This document shows positions 21,437-31,925 of a DNA stretch of 64,000 bases, in pieces. Under the pieces are notes generated by a model, which saw only the letters and a list, made by a program, of their open reading frames with translations, did not search any database and was not told the origin of the DNA. This stretch comes from Corythucha ciliata (lineage: Eukaryota; Arthropoda; Insecta; Hemiptera; Tingidae). Position 1 is the stretch's first letter, and the number at the start of each line of letters is the position of its first letter. The DNA lies in NCBI GenBank assembly GCA_038030265.1, contig CM075941.1:8308001-8372000 (forward strand), in the 5' to 3' direction. The position numbers and the translations under genes were made by a program.

Positions 21437-23268
21437 TCAAAGAGTATCTCCGACCGGTAACGGAATTAACCGATGTAGCGGTCGAATTAGCGTCGTAGTC
21501 GGCGTTTTAATTTTGGCTACCCGAGCCACCTCGTCAGGTCCTGGATAAGTCTCCAGTATCCGCGCGATCGTCCATTGTTGCGGAGGAGAGTCTTTGTCTT
21601 GTAGTACGACAATCGCTCCGATCGGTAACAAAGGGGTTGAGGTCCTCCATTTTGACCTAGGCAGGAGGGTTTTAAGGTACTCCAAGTGCCAGCGTTTCCA
21701 AAAGTGTTGGACGCACGCGGAGAGCATTTCCCAACGAGTGTTCATAGGGAACGACAGGGCTTCCCCATCTGGACGAGCGAGTAGAGGTTGACCTATGAGG
21801 AAATGACCCGGAGTGAGGTAATCACAGTTGTCATTCGGATCCGGAGAAATGCTGCACAGAGGTCTCGAGTTTAAAATAGCTTCGATCCTGAGAGTAAAGA
21901 CGAAAATTCTTCGAATGTCAAGGCATGATTCCCAACGACGCGGACTAGATGGTGCTTGGCAGACTTAACCACAGCTTCCCACAAACCTCCAAAATGTGGC
22001 GATGCTGGAGGAATGAAATGCCACTGGATATCGCGCGCGGACAAGTGGTCCGAAATGGCATCCAGATGTTGTGACAGAAAGTCGTAAACGTCCTTGAGAC
22101 GGCGAGCTGCCCCGACGAAGTTTGTCCCTCGATCACTATGAAGAACCCTAGGAAGACCCCGGCGGGAAATAAACCGATCTAGAGAGGCGAGGAATGCAGA
22201 TGTCGACAGCTCCGTTACTAATTCAAGATGCACCGCCTTGGTAGCAGTACATACGAAGAAACAAATCCAGCATTTGTACAAGCGTGAAGTTCGACGTTTA
22301 GACTCTTTGTAAAGAAAGGGACCACCATAGTCAACGCCAACTTCAAGAAAAGCACGGGCCTGTGCTACCCGCATCGAGGGGAGCGGTGACATCAAGGGTG
22401 TTTGAGGCTTAACTTTGAATTTGTAACACTGGACACATTGGAAGGTCCTATTTCGGATTAACTGTCGGGATGAAACGATCCAGAAACGACGCTGTATGAG
22501 ACTCTGAACTAATTGAATTCCTCCATGAAGAGTATACGCGTGGAAATGATCGACTAACAAGACTGCGAGATGAGACTTCTTCGGAATTAAAATTGGATGT
22601 TTTGAATTGAAAGGCAATGAAGAATTAGTTAGGCGACCTCCTACATGAATGAGGCCATCCTCCGAGATGAACGGATTCAAACGTTTGAAGGAACCGAAGT
22701 CCTGACGATCGTTGTATAAAGATTCCAGTAAGACAGAAAATTTGTCGGCCTGAAGGATTTTGATGTAGGCCACTAAAGCTTTGTTGATCTCACAAGTCCG
22801 AAGATGTCCTGATGACCGTGGCTCCGAAGACGGACTTTTCGAAATTCGATTTTTTAGTCGATTAACGAATCGGAGAACCCATGCCATTATCCGGTTAAGT
22901 CTAATGTACGACGAAAACTTATCGCACTGCTCGAGCAGGTCGTTGTGGCAATTTTGAGTTGCTAGAGAAATTGTCTTTCGTTCAAGAACGCCAGAAGTAG
23001 GTTCCAAATTCTGGATAGGCCAATCTGAAACTGGTAACTTGAGAAAATCCGGTCCATTCAAGTAGAGCGAATGTTCCAAAAATTGCGAGAGCGTGAGACC
23101 TCGAGAAACACAATCAGCCAGATTAGAACTAGTGGGGATGTAACTCCACCAAGAAGGTTCGGTGATTTCCAGGATTTGGACCACCCGATTTGCGTACTTT
23201 CTCGATAAAGTTAGTTTGTGTCGACGGTTGTCTTTACCCTTTTCCGACGTCCGTGAACAAGACGACAT
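21437..23268 (-). pseudogene. BEL/Pao B: RNase H end, integrase and C-terminal domain
   Basis: The long frame 23268-21871 begins in the RNase H tail (YIPTSSNLADCVSRG) and continues with the integrase zinc region (HGGIQLVQSLIQRRFWI...CVQC). The catalytic core follows: the first aspartate in VGVDYGGPF, the second in SDRGTNFVG and the glutamate in HFGGLWEAVVK. The frame breaks near 21890. A second frame (21745-21437) holds the DUF5641-type tail (FWKRWHLEYLKTLLPRSKW, WTIARILETYPG). Upstream RT, protease and gag are absent; sequence changes abruptly at 23268. The core residues are intact, but the copy is truncated and frameshifted. Confidence 0.88.
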
Positions 23269-23289
23269 CAGAAATTTCGAACGAATGGA

Positions 23290-23900
23290 CGGGGCGTTCG
23301 GGCGACGCGACCCTCGAATGAAATCCTCAAAGTCAGACGACTATCGAGTTCCTCCAATGTCTGTGAGCGTTTCCGCTAGCCCAGAAAGCCGGTGGTTTCG
23401 CGGTGCGGAAAGAAAGGGCACATCGCAACAAACTGTCCTGACGCAGATGTTACCTGTTTCATATGCCGGCGAATGGGACACATGTCAAAAGATTGCCCCC
23501 GGAGAGACTCTTCGTACGGAGCATCGTCAGTTTGTTGCAGGGGTAGAAAAAGAGGACTCCCTTGCAACGGAGGTTTGTCCGTAGAGAGGACTAGATATGT
23601 TGTGGAAGATGAAAAAAAAGGGGGGGGGGCGAGTTTGGCTGAGCCAAAATACTCTATGGAAGAGGCGGCTGAAGACGGGGGAAAAAAAAGCAGTCGACTC
23701 CTGGAGAAGGAGTGTGAAGAGAACGACGCTTCGGGGAAGGAAAACGTTCTTCCGGAGGCTGGCTGGGCCAGTACCCCTTATCGAGACGTTGACAGGAAGG
23801 GAACCTGAACGCTGGGCGGAACAGGTTCAAAGGAAGTGGAGGCCTTGTTGGCTGAGCCAATCGAAGGGGGAGGTGTACCGTTATTCACCAACTCGGGTTT
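23290..23900 (+). pseudogene. Retroelement gag fragment with two CCHC zinc knuckles
   Basis: In the frame of 23392-23808 two knuckles are visible: one reading CGKKGHIATNC with its first cysteine apparently lost, and CFICRRMGHMSKDC. A lysine- and glutamate-rich tail follows. Such knuckles bind element RNA and occur in LINE ORF1 and LTR gag proteins. The parent element cannot be named. It lies between minus-strand BEL B and gypsy D, in the opposite orientation to both. Confidence 0.6.
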
Positions 23901-24299
23901 TGAAAAAAAACCAGTGAATAAGAAGGTCTTTTTAAAATAAGCTCGAATGCTCGACTATTTTTTAATAGGAGCGAGCTAGCTTCCTACGGAGAAGAAAATA
24001 AAGAAACAAGCCTTTTGGAAAGCACCCCGGCAAGGGTATGAGAAGAAGGAAGAGTTTGAAAATAGCGAAGTGAAGAGAGCCGAGAAGTAAGAACGTTGAG
24101 AGAAAAGCGTGGCGACGAGGGTTGGGGCCTTTTCAGGTCTTATCCTTCCTCAGACTTCAGACATCAGCACGGCGAGGGTTTGGTTGGGGGGCCTTTTCCA
24201 GGTCTTATCCCTTGTCTCAACTTCTGCCAGCTCGAAGGCTCCAGTCTTCAGGTCGAAGAGTAGAGAGAGAGAGAGGAATGAATGCTTGACTTAACCCTT

Positions 24300-25841
24300 C
24301 TGGGTGGTCAACCACTCCCTCGGTTGTGTTCGTGGGGGTCGGGCATGGACACCTCGGCCGACCACTGCCTCGTGTCATTCGACATCGTCACAGGTGTCAG
24401 TGGCCGTGGCGTGGGAGGCTCGGGATCGGGCCGGTTTGACTTCAGGCGTGCCCGATACGCACGTTTGGTGACGCCAAAAGGTATACGATTAAAATGGTAC
24501 AGCTGCCCGCATGCTTCGAACGCTGTGTAAGCTTTGTCTTCTTCTTTTATAGGAATTTGATGGTACGCGCTTTTTACATCAATCGTACTGAATATTTCGT
24601 TACACGCGACCTTGTTTACTATTTCCTCGATCCGAGGAAGAGGATAGGCGTCCAACAGTGTGAAGCGATTAATTGTCCTAGAATAATCGATCACCATTCT
24701 TTTTTTATGGTTTTCGTTCGAGACAACGAGAGCCTGAGCTCGCCAAGGTGAGAAACTTGGTTCTACGATCCCTTCTGAAAGTAGACGTTTGATTTCTGCT
24801 TCGATAAATTCGAGGTCACTTGATGAATGTCGACGAGATTTAGTAGCTACAGGAGCGCAGCCTTCTTTCAAATTATCGAAAAGCGAAGCTGGTTCCACGA
24901 GGGCGGCGGTCAAAGAAGAACAAATGGTGAGAGCCTCTTTTGCACCCCCAAAAACTACCTGAAGAGAGGAATGGGCCTTCAAGAGATCGTGTCCTATTAT
25001 GAGATCAGAACAGAGATCGGGGAGAAGAGACAGCTCCACGCCTTCATACGAGTGGTTAAGAAGTGTTAGAGTGACTTTACATCGCCCAGTTATTCGCGAC
25101 GTAACAGATGTGGAGGCCATTGACACCTTTCCTGACGACGGAAGAACACGAAGACCTAACTTGTGGGCAGTCTTCGTATTAAGAAAGCTCGAGGTACTTC
25201 CGGTGTCGACCAGAGCTTGTATGGGCACTTTCGCTCTCTTCGCCTGGCTCACCGTTTCTGGCCCGGCTTGAGTTTGCGATACCGCCCCCACCTCTTCCCT
25301 GACCCTTTTTGTGGGTCCCTTCACCTCTGGAGGAGTGTTGTGCGATCCCGTTCGCACCCTCTTCCCCTCTTGCCTATCTCTAATTACCCGCCTAGCCCTT
25401 TCCTCTTCCTTGTTCTTACGCATTTCCTCCATCTCGATTCGTTGTCTCTCGAATCGACCTCTAAACCCCGTTTCCCGTTTGGACTTCCCTTTCGCGTCTT
25501 TCCACTTCCCTACGCTCCCTTTGGGCCTTTTTAATACGTTTACGGGCCTCTTTACCGTCCCTCCGCGGCCTCCGTCCGACTTGAGTGAAGTCACCCTCAC
25601 TCTCATCAGCTAATAGCCCTTCCTTTTCATTCGCGCCCGGGTTTTCCCCAGTAGATTTTTCATTACCGACCTTTCTGGTCGTCGATTTCTCGTCAACCAG
25701 GTCATCCATGGAGGGTGTCAACGTATCGTCACCCGATGTGATTGAAAGAACCTTGGTTCTTTCCACATAGCTTGGGGGGTCCTCCTTCCCTCCTCGCCCT
25801 GCCATCACAGATCGTCCTCTCGCGCCCGTAAACTCTTCCAC
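24300..25841 (-). pseudogene. Ty3/gypsy element D, internally deleted
   Basis: The gag-like frame 25841-25461 is highly charged (ARKRIKKAQRERREVERRE). It gives way to a frame with an aspartic protease (IQALVDTGSTSSFLN, LIIGHDLL) and the first half of RT (EGIVEPSFSPWRAQALVV, MVIDYSRTINRFT, YPLPRIEE, FSTIDVKSAYHQIPI, NRIPFGV). Straight after NRIPFGV the frame runs into a proline- and arginine-rich tail (PDPEPPTPRPLTPV) like the C-terminus of gypsy pol. The YxDD box, RNase H and integrase are therefore removed by one in-frame deletion. The result could be a non-autonomous derivative. Confidence 0.75.
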
Positions 25842-25869
25842 AGAACAACCCGTGTGTGTGTTTCGTTCA

Positions 25870-27232
25870 CTGGCACTTCACTTCATCCACATTACTGAAC
25901 TCAGGTACGCTGGCAACAAAGTCTCTAGCCTTCCGAAACAGTGCTTGGTCGAATGTCACAATGCAGTATTCTGATTAATTAATGAGCACCTCTCGAGAGC
26001 AGCGAGGATGGACGTATATACCGTGGAATAGTTCACCCCTAGTATACTCCTGCCCTCGTGTTCTCAACTCCACAAACCCATTCCAGCCAGGCGAACTGTC
26101 GACGAGTGGGCATTTTTTATGTAAAGCCAGGCGACATCACATGCAGCTGGTACAATGTCTTCTTGAAGGTTGACGCCAATATCAATCATTTTGAGTGTCT
26201 TCAGGCCGGCATTCGGGAGACGACGGGAATTCCTTCACTTCAATTGATTCAGCCTTGCCAATTGCACGGGATGGTAAATGACGCATTCGTACGAAGAATA
26301 TTTTGCTCACAGGTCACGGCATTTCGGGGAGTTACAGCCATTATTCCTCACATAGTATGGAACGGTAGCATGTCCGTCGAGTGTATTCACGTTGAAGTCG
26401 CGCTGTCGAAAATAAATTGGTTGAATGGATTTACTGAGACGTCTACTACTGCTTCCTTCGCCTGCGTAACATACGATCCTTCAAGTCTCAAAGCTTCGCC
26501 AGAGCCTGGCTGAGGAGCCTGGAGGTTTTTAAGGAGCCTGGATCCAAACTTTTTGTAACAGTATGTTGCAACTCCAATCAAAATAGACGACAAAAATAAG
26601 TTTGGTCGAACGCCTACCATGACGACATGTGCCAGCGAAAGACACTTCTTATTCCACGACTCCAACGAACCTCGTTTGTTTGTCAAAATGATTGTGTGCA
26701 ACAGCAGAAGCAGAGTCTCCGAGTCGACATGATGGGCACTAGTATGAAAATTGTCAATCGGTGGGTAGGGATCAGAGTTGAATATTTTGGAGCGGATGTC
26801 CTGTAAAATGATTTTTCCAGCCGTTTTTACGATTCGAGCTCGTTCTTCTTGCGGGTCAGACATCTTTTCATTGGAATACCAGCTGTCCGAAAGGATTTTG
26901 CGGCCAATATTCTTGAAACAGATAACAATCCGTCTGTTGGACATCTGAGAGATAATAATTTTATCTCCATAATTTTCCTCTAGACGCTTCTTCACTGTTT
27001 TTATGTGAGGACGGGAGTCCTCAGGAATCAGATCCATGAGCTGGTCAAGAGAAAATTGGCATTCCTCCCCGGTTTCCTCGAGATGATTATACGCTATTTT
27101 CATTAATTGGTCAATGTTAGTCGTTTTTATTCCTCTCTTTTCAAAATTATTTGGTAGTTTGTAGAATTTCTTTATGAAATTTTGATGATATTCAATATTT
27201 GCCGCAACTAAATCTGTGTTCATGCCCACCAA
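25870..27232 (-). pseudogene. Uncharacterised high-copy invertebrate family, N-terminal half
   Basis: The open frame 27232-26387 has the domain common to this family: a basic N-terminal region, LETLLLLLHTIILTNKRG-like sequence (SETLLLLLHTIIL), LSLAHVVMVGVRPNLFLSSI and QFIFDSATST followed by NTLDGHAT. Downstream, in shifted frames, come LKTLKMIDIGVNLQEDIVPA, NYSTVYTSILAALERCSLIN and VTFDQALFRKARDFVASV, ending near 25870. In relatives the next segment is an LGGFHLLMSF-like block; here it is absent and gypsy D begins. The frame disruptions make it a pseudogene. Its other half is at 19700-20920. Confidence 0.7.
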
Positions 27233-27239
27233 AATGCCA

Positions 27240-28590
27240 ATACGATCTCCGATTTTTCTCCTCCACGAATCGCATTTTTTTGTTCACCATGCGCTAAGAA
27301 TTAGCGATTTTTCTCAGCCACAAATCAGCAGAATTTTACCTATAGAGCCAAAAATTAGCGCTTTTTCTCAATTTTAGCCTCAAATTTGCCTTTAGATGCC
27401 GCGAGTTGGCTTACTTTTTATTTTTGATGAAAATTGAAATTTTTCACAATTTTGCCACGAATTAGTGATTTTCCTGAATTTTATCCGCGAATAATCGCTT
27501 TCTTTTTAAATTTTAGCAGCGTAATAGCGTTTCTAACACGTGAATTAGCGAATTTTCTCATTTTAGCCACGAATAGTTCGCATTTGTAGCTGCAAATTTG
27601 CTATTTTTTTCCATTTTTAACCGCAAATTAGCATTTTTTACATTTTAGCACAGCGTTAGAAATTTTTTGTTACTTTTAGCTGTAGATCAGCGTTTTTTCC
27701 CAGTTCCCCATGAATTGGCCGTTTTTCTCAATTTTAGCCACACAGTTGCATTCAGGAGGCGCGAAGGCGCGAGTATTCAAGTTGGAAATTTTACCGAAAT
27801 TTTGTCCGCGACATGGTGGCTTTCCTCAAGTTTAGCCGCGAACTGGCACTTTTTCTCAGTTTTAGCAGCGCATTAGCGCTTCTAGCCCGTGAATTCGCGA
27901 ATTTTCTCATTTTTAGCCACGAATTGGCGGTTTCCGCAATTTTAGCCGCAGATTAGCCATTTTTCCATTTTTAGGTCCGAATTAGCATTTCTTCTCGGAG
28001 AGTTTTTAGAGAGAGAGAGTTCAACATTCAAGAGTTTTTCTTAATTTTGACCGCGCTAATTAGTGATTTTTTCAATTTTAGTCGCGTTTTTAGCTGTTAA
28101 ATAGCGGTTTCTGATCCTTTTGCAGTGAATTAACATCTATTCTCTTTTTTTATATGTGAATTGTGCGATACATGCTAATTTTTATATGGAATTTCAGTTA
28201 TAAATTTGCCATTTTTGCCCAATTTTAACCCTAATTGGCGTTGCTTTTGTCATGTAAATTTGGTAGCGTGTTTTCTCAATTTTAGTCGCGGGCTGAGCCC
28301 AAAAACTACACTTTTGCGTTCATTTACACATTGTAGCCGTAGAATGGCCTCCATACATAGTGCGTAAGTATATCAGCGATTTTTTTTCACAATTTTGATC
28401 TGGAAGCTGGATTGTGATACCACGAATCAGCGCTTTCTCGCAGTTATAACCGCGAATATTTGTGCTTTTTTTTAAACCTTTTTGCCGCGTCAGTAAGTTG
28501 CACATTGACGATCAGCGGTTTAGTGTGCTCAAGGACCTAACGAAACAGGGGACGGTGTATTTTGTCCATTTTAGCCGCGGATTGTCTAAA
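27240..28590 (-). repeat. Reversed array of the ~30-bp repeat
   Basis: Roughly forty degenerate units with the pattern TTAGCG.TTTTTCTCAATTTTAGCCGC run through this stretch (core GCTTTTTCTCAATTTTAG). It abuts the N-terminal pseudogene on its left. No flanking transposon ends matching the 31926-33818 element were found. Confidence 0.75.
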
Positions 28591-28599
28591 ATTTGAGTC

Positions 28600-29285
28600 A
28601 CCAGAAGTGCTCTCGGGGGCTCAATTGAATATTTAGCCCACAGTCTTCGCTGATATCACTTATTGCAACGTTAGGAGAGACTGGAATACTTGCAACTTAT
28701 TGCAAATTAGGAGAGACTGGCTGGTGGGAATGGCCCATGTGGTTTCTGGGCATAAAATGTCAAAATTTTCAGCCAAATATTAGTTTTAGGGGCTGAGTTG
28801 GCCGGATTTGGCCATTTCCGTCAATATAGAGTCTGCTTGTGCCTGTGCCAGGTAATTATTTTAAAGCGTCGGTAATAGAGCCAACATTGCGGTTTCTGGG
28901 CTGAAATAGGTTCACGATTTATAGCAAAGCGAATCAAGTTAAAGGGGCTAAATTTCCATTTTCATTCTTGAACAGCCAGTCAATTCTAGGGAGAAACTAA
29001 AGTAATAGTTAAGGGAGGGGGGCGATCCCGACGAAAATTGTTATTCCTGTCGCAAAAAGTCAGTTCCGGAATACAAGTCAGTTCTGCAGAGTCCCTTTTC
29101 TGCAACCCGATTTTGACGATTTCAAAAACAGATATTCGTTTTTAATCCATTACCTATTTATGAAAAACTTACGATGATCTGAGAGGGGCGCCACGCCCAA
29201 GAGACGCGGGGGAGGTTTGGACACCCACCCCTCCCGGGCCAGTCCGTCACTGTGTAGGGGGCTATGCGCCCACCAAACATTCACG
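28600..29285. other. Intron sequence, no gene recognised
   Basis: A short direct repeat (GTTAGGAGAGACTGG / ATTAGGAGAGACTGG near 28670-28715) is the only structure I can point to. Confidence 0.35.
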
Positions 29286-29560
29286 AAGATTGCACCCAAG
29301 GTGCGGTCCAGAGTCTCCGTTTCGACCTCAGACCTTCAACCATCAGAGCGGTACTCCCCGGCGTCTTGGTCTTACCAGAACGGGTTGAAAGCCGGGGGTG
29401 GGGATCATAGTGCAGTAGCATCTCCGCTCCTGGCGAGGGGCGGTCCATCGGCTCCGTACTCGGCTCAATTGCCGGGCTGATGAGACCAGGACCGAGTAGC
29501 CCTGGTGGCTGAAGGTCTGAGGTCGACACGGAGACTGGACCGCACCTTGGGTGTAATCTT
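29286..29560. mobile_element. 275-bp inverted-repeat element in the receptor intron
   Basis: The ends are inverted copies over about 55 bp: left begins AAGATTGCACCCAAGGTGCG and the right end is its complement with few differences, including the CGACCTCAGACCTTCA segment. It is GC-rich compared with its surroundings. No target duplication was found. It may be a fold-back element or MITE. Confidence 0.6.
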
Positions 29561-29947
29561 AGCAAATATTTCGACAGTACGTTCTGTCACATCGTTACGG
29601 TTGAAAAAATGTGTTTTATAAGATGAGCTAGGAAAACTTGTTCGTCTCTTTCAGACTTTAAGTCGTTGATTTCATTACAAAGAGGGCTATTACCAAAATG
29701 TATAATAGGATAACAATGGAGTGAATCCATTCAATTACAGAGAAAACATTAAATTGAATTCTTCTCTTTTTAAACGTTTGAGGACAGAGTACTCAATTCA
29801 TTCGAAGTTAACTCTATAAGCTCGTAGTCCCCCCTCTACAGGGCATGTTCATTCTTCAAAGAACCACTTAACTCACACCATCCGTTCTTTTTCCTCAATT
29901 TAATCAACCTCCTCGCCATAAATAACTCTCTGTTTTCCTTTTTCCAG

Positions 29948-30068
29948 GTTCTCAAGAAGAATAGAGGAGGACGAAAATAATAAAGCGCCCAGTCCTACGC
30001 TAATGATGAGTCAAAATGGGAAAAAACTTAACACGCAGCAGGCCACGACGACCTATACTGCTCTATAA
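29948..30068 (+). CDS. Neuropeptide Y/F-type receptor, last exon (C-terminal tail)
   Basis: A pyrimidine-rich tract and CCAG acceptor end at 29947. The exon supplies the single base that completes the arginine codon split at the donor 19206, then encodes the basic and acidic tail FSRRIEEDENNKAPSPTLMM and TQQATTTYTAL before the TAA at 30066-30068. This continues helix 8 naturally (LFSNR then FSRR). Serine and threonine residues in the tail are plausible receptor-kinase sites. The evidence is exact phase, a sensible tail composition and a polyadenylation signal 29 bp past the stop. RNA evidence is lacking. Confidence 0.75.
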
Positions 30069-30096
30069 TAATTCAATGGCTCACTATTCTTTATGT

Positions 30097-30102
30097 AATA
30101 AA
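30097..30102 (+). promoter_or_regulatory. Polyadenylation signal of the receptor gene
   Basis: AATAAA lies 29 bp after the receptor stop codon; another AATAAA lies near 30130. The stretch from here to about 30470 shows no further gene. Confidence 0.5.
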
Positions 30103-30469
30103 TATTAAATACATAATTTGTATGAATACAATAAAATCGATGTCCGTATTTTCTGTGCTTTCGGTTCGAATTTGTTAAAACTTGATAAATGTTGACGAAC
30201 TGTATGTTATTTAAAATGAACTCAGCATAAAAGTTGTTGAAATTTAGCATTATTTAACAGAATAATAACAGCAACCCTTTCACCTTATTTCCTTCAACTG
30301 TCCAAGGTAATTTTTGACTTCCTTAACTTGTTTGAGACACAACATAATACCTTGTCATCAACCTCGTCTTTTTATGAGAGCGGCAGCCCTTTCAGTGCCA
30401 GTTCAAATTAGTAGTAGCAACCGCTCTATTCTCTATACGGGTGGGTGGTCCATGATCGAGGAGGAGGTA

Positions 30470-31917
30470 AATATCCGAATTTTAACCACGAGTTTGCCTG
30501 TAAGAACCGTGAATTGGCGATTTCTTAACTTTTTGGCCGGGAATTAATGGTTTCTCGCAGTTTTCAGCAACGCACAATTGGCGTTTTTCCCAATTTTGGT
30601 CGCGAATCAGGAATTTGCCTAATTTTTTGGCACGAATTTGGAGCATTTATAATTTTAGCCGCGCATTAGCAGATCTTTTCATGTTGATTCGAGATAGAAC
30701 TTTCGTATGTTGGAGTTTTTCACCATTCTAAGATGAGAATGAGTGTCTTTTGCGTCAATTTTAGCCGCAAATTACGCTCTTTCTCTATTTTAGCTGCAAA
30801 TAAGCATCACTTGACTCAATTTTAGCAAAAATTCAAAAATAATTATTTTTGAATTTTTGGCCAGCATTACAGTTTATACTCAATTTTAGCCGCAAATTCG
30901 CTGATTTCCTCCACTTTAACCGCGAATCAGCGTTTTTATCAATTTTAGCTGCGAGTGAGCACTTTATCTTAATTTTAGCTGGGAATTGCCGGTTTTTCCG
31001 CTAGTTTCGGCTGAACCCAGCCGATTAGCTCCCAGATCCATGATTAGCGTCATGTCCTAGTTTTTTTTATTATTTATTTTATTTCATACAGTTTCAGCCT
31101 GCGGGAATCAACGGCTTTTTTCTAAAATTGATCCGCGATTCCGCGAATTACAGCATTTCCTCAATTATAGCCACGACGAGCCTTCAGGTTTCAAGTTTAA
31201 AGCGCTTTTTTTCAATCATGTCCGTGATTTAGCGCTTCTCACAATTTTTAGCCGCTGATTTTTGTCACTTTTAGCTAAAAATTAGCGCTTTTCCACTAAT
31301 TTAGCCGCGAATATTACAACATTGTTTCAAAATTTTTGAACCGTACTTGACCCTAGAACTAGCACACTTGAACGTCTTCTCAATTACGCCTCTTAGAAAC
31401 TTAGGTTAGCGCAATTTCTCTATTTCAGCAACGAAGTTGCCTTCAGATACCCTGCCGTCCTGTTCACCTTAAGAATTAGTGTGTTTTACGTAATTTAAAC
31501 GGTAAATGAGCTCTTTTTCTCGATATTATACGTGAATCAACCCTTTCAAACCGAAAATTGCAGTTATTAGCAAACGTTTAGTCACGAAGTTGCCTCGAGA
31601 AACCATGAATTGGCGTTTTCTCCAAAATATTAGGGCTAAGCCTGCTGAGTCATTCATCACCGCTTTTTCACAGATTTATAGACGCAAATCAGCGATTTTT
31701 CTCCATTTTAGTTGCGAAATAGTGATTTTTGTCAATTCAAACTATTTATAAGTGTTTTTCTACACTTTATATTCGCGAATTAGCGCCTTTTCTTCCAATG
31801 TATCCGTTCATTAGAGATTTTTCTTAATTTTACCTTCAAATTAGCGTTTTTATCTGTTTCTGCCAACGAAAAGCACTTTCCCTCAATTTTAGCTGCGAAT
31901 TACAATGTTTCCCAATT
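30470..31917 (-). repeat. Reversed array of the ~30-bp repeat (left of the hAT-like element)
   Basis: Degenerate units of TTTCTCAATTTTAGCCGCGA continue up to the target duplication at 31918. The same reversed array resumes at 33827 beyond the inserted element. Confidence 0.75.
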
Positions 31918-31925
31918 CATCTAGC

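Larger units (their letters stand above)
19207..29947 (+). other. 10.7-kb receptor intron filled with transposons
   Basis: The intron starts GTGGGT and ends with a pyrimidine tract and CCAG. It holds decayed minus-strand elements, a reversed repeat array and a 275-bp inverted-repeat element. The first 500 bp (to about 19700) show no gene. Confidence 0.75.

Noticed and set aside
29217..29565. Overlapping plus and minus frames with similar peptide SVSTSDLQP.
   Set aside because: The shared peptide comes from the inverted-repeat arms being read on both strands, not from genes.
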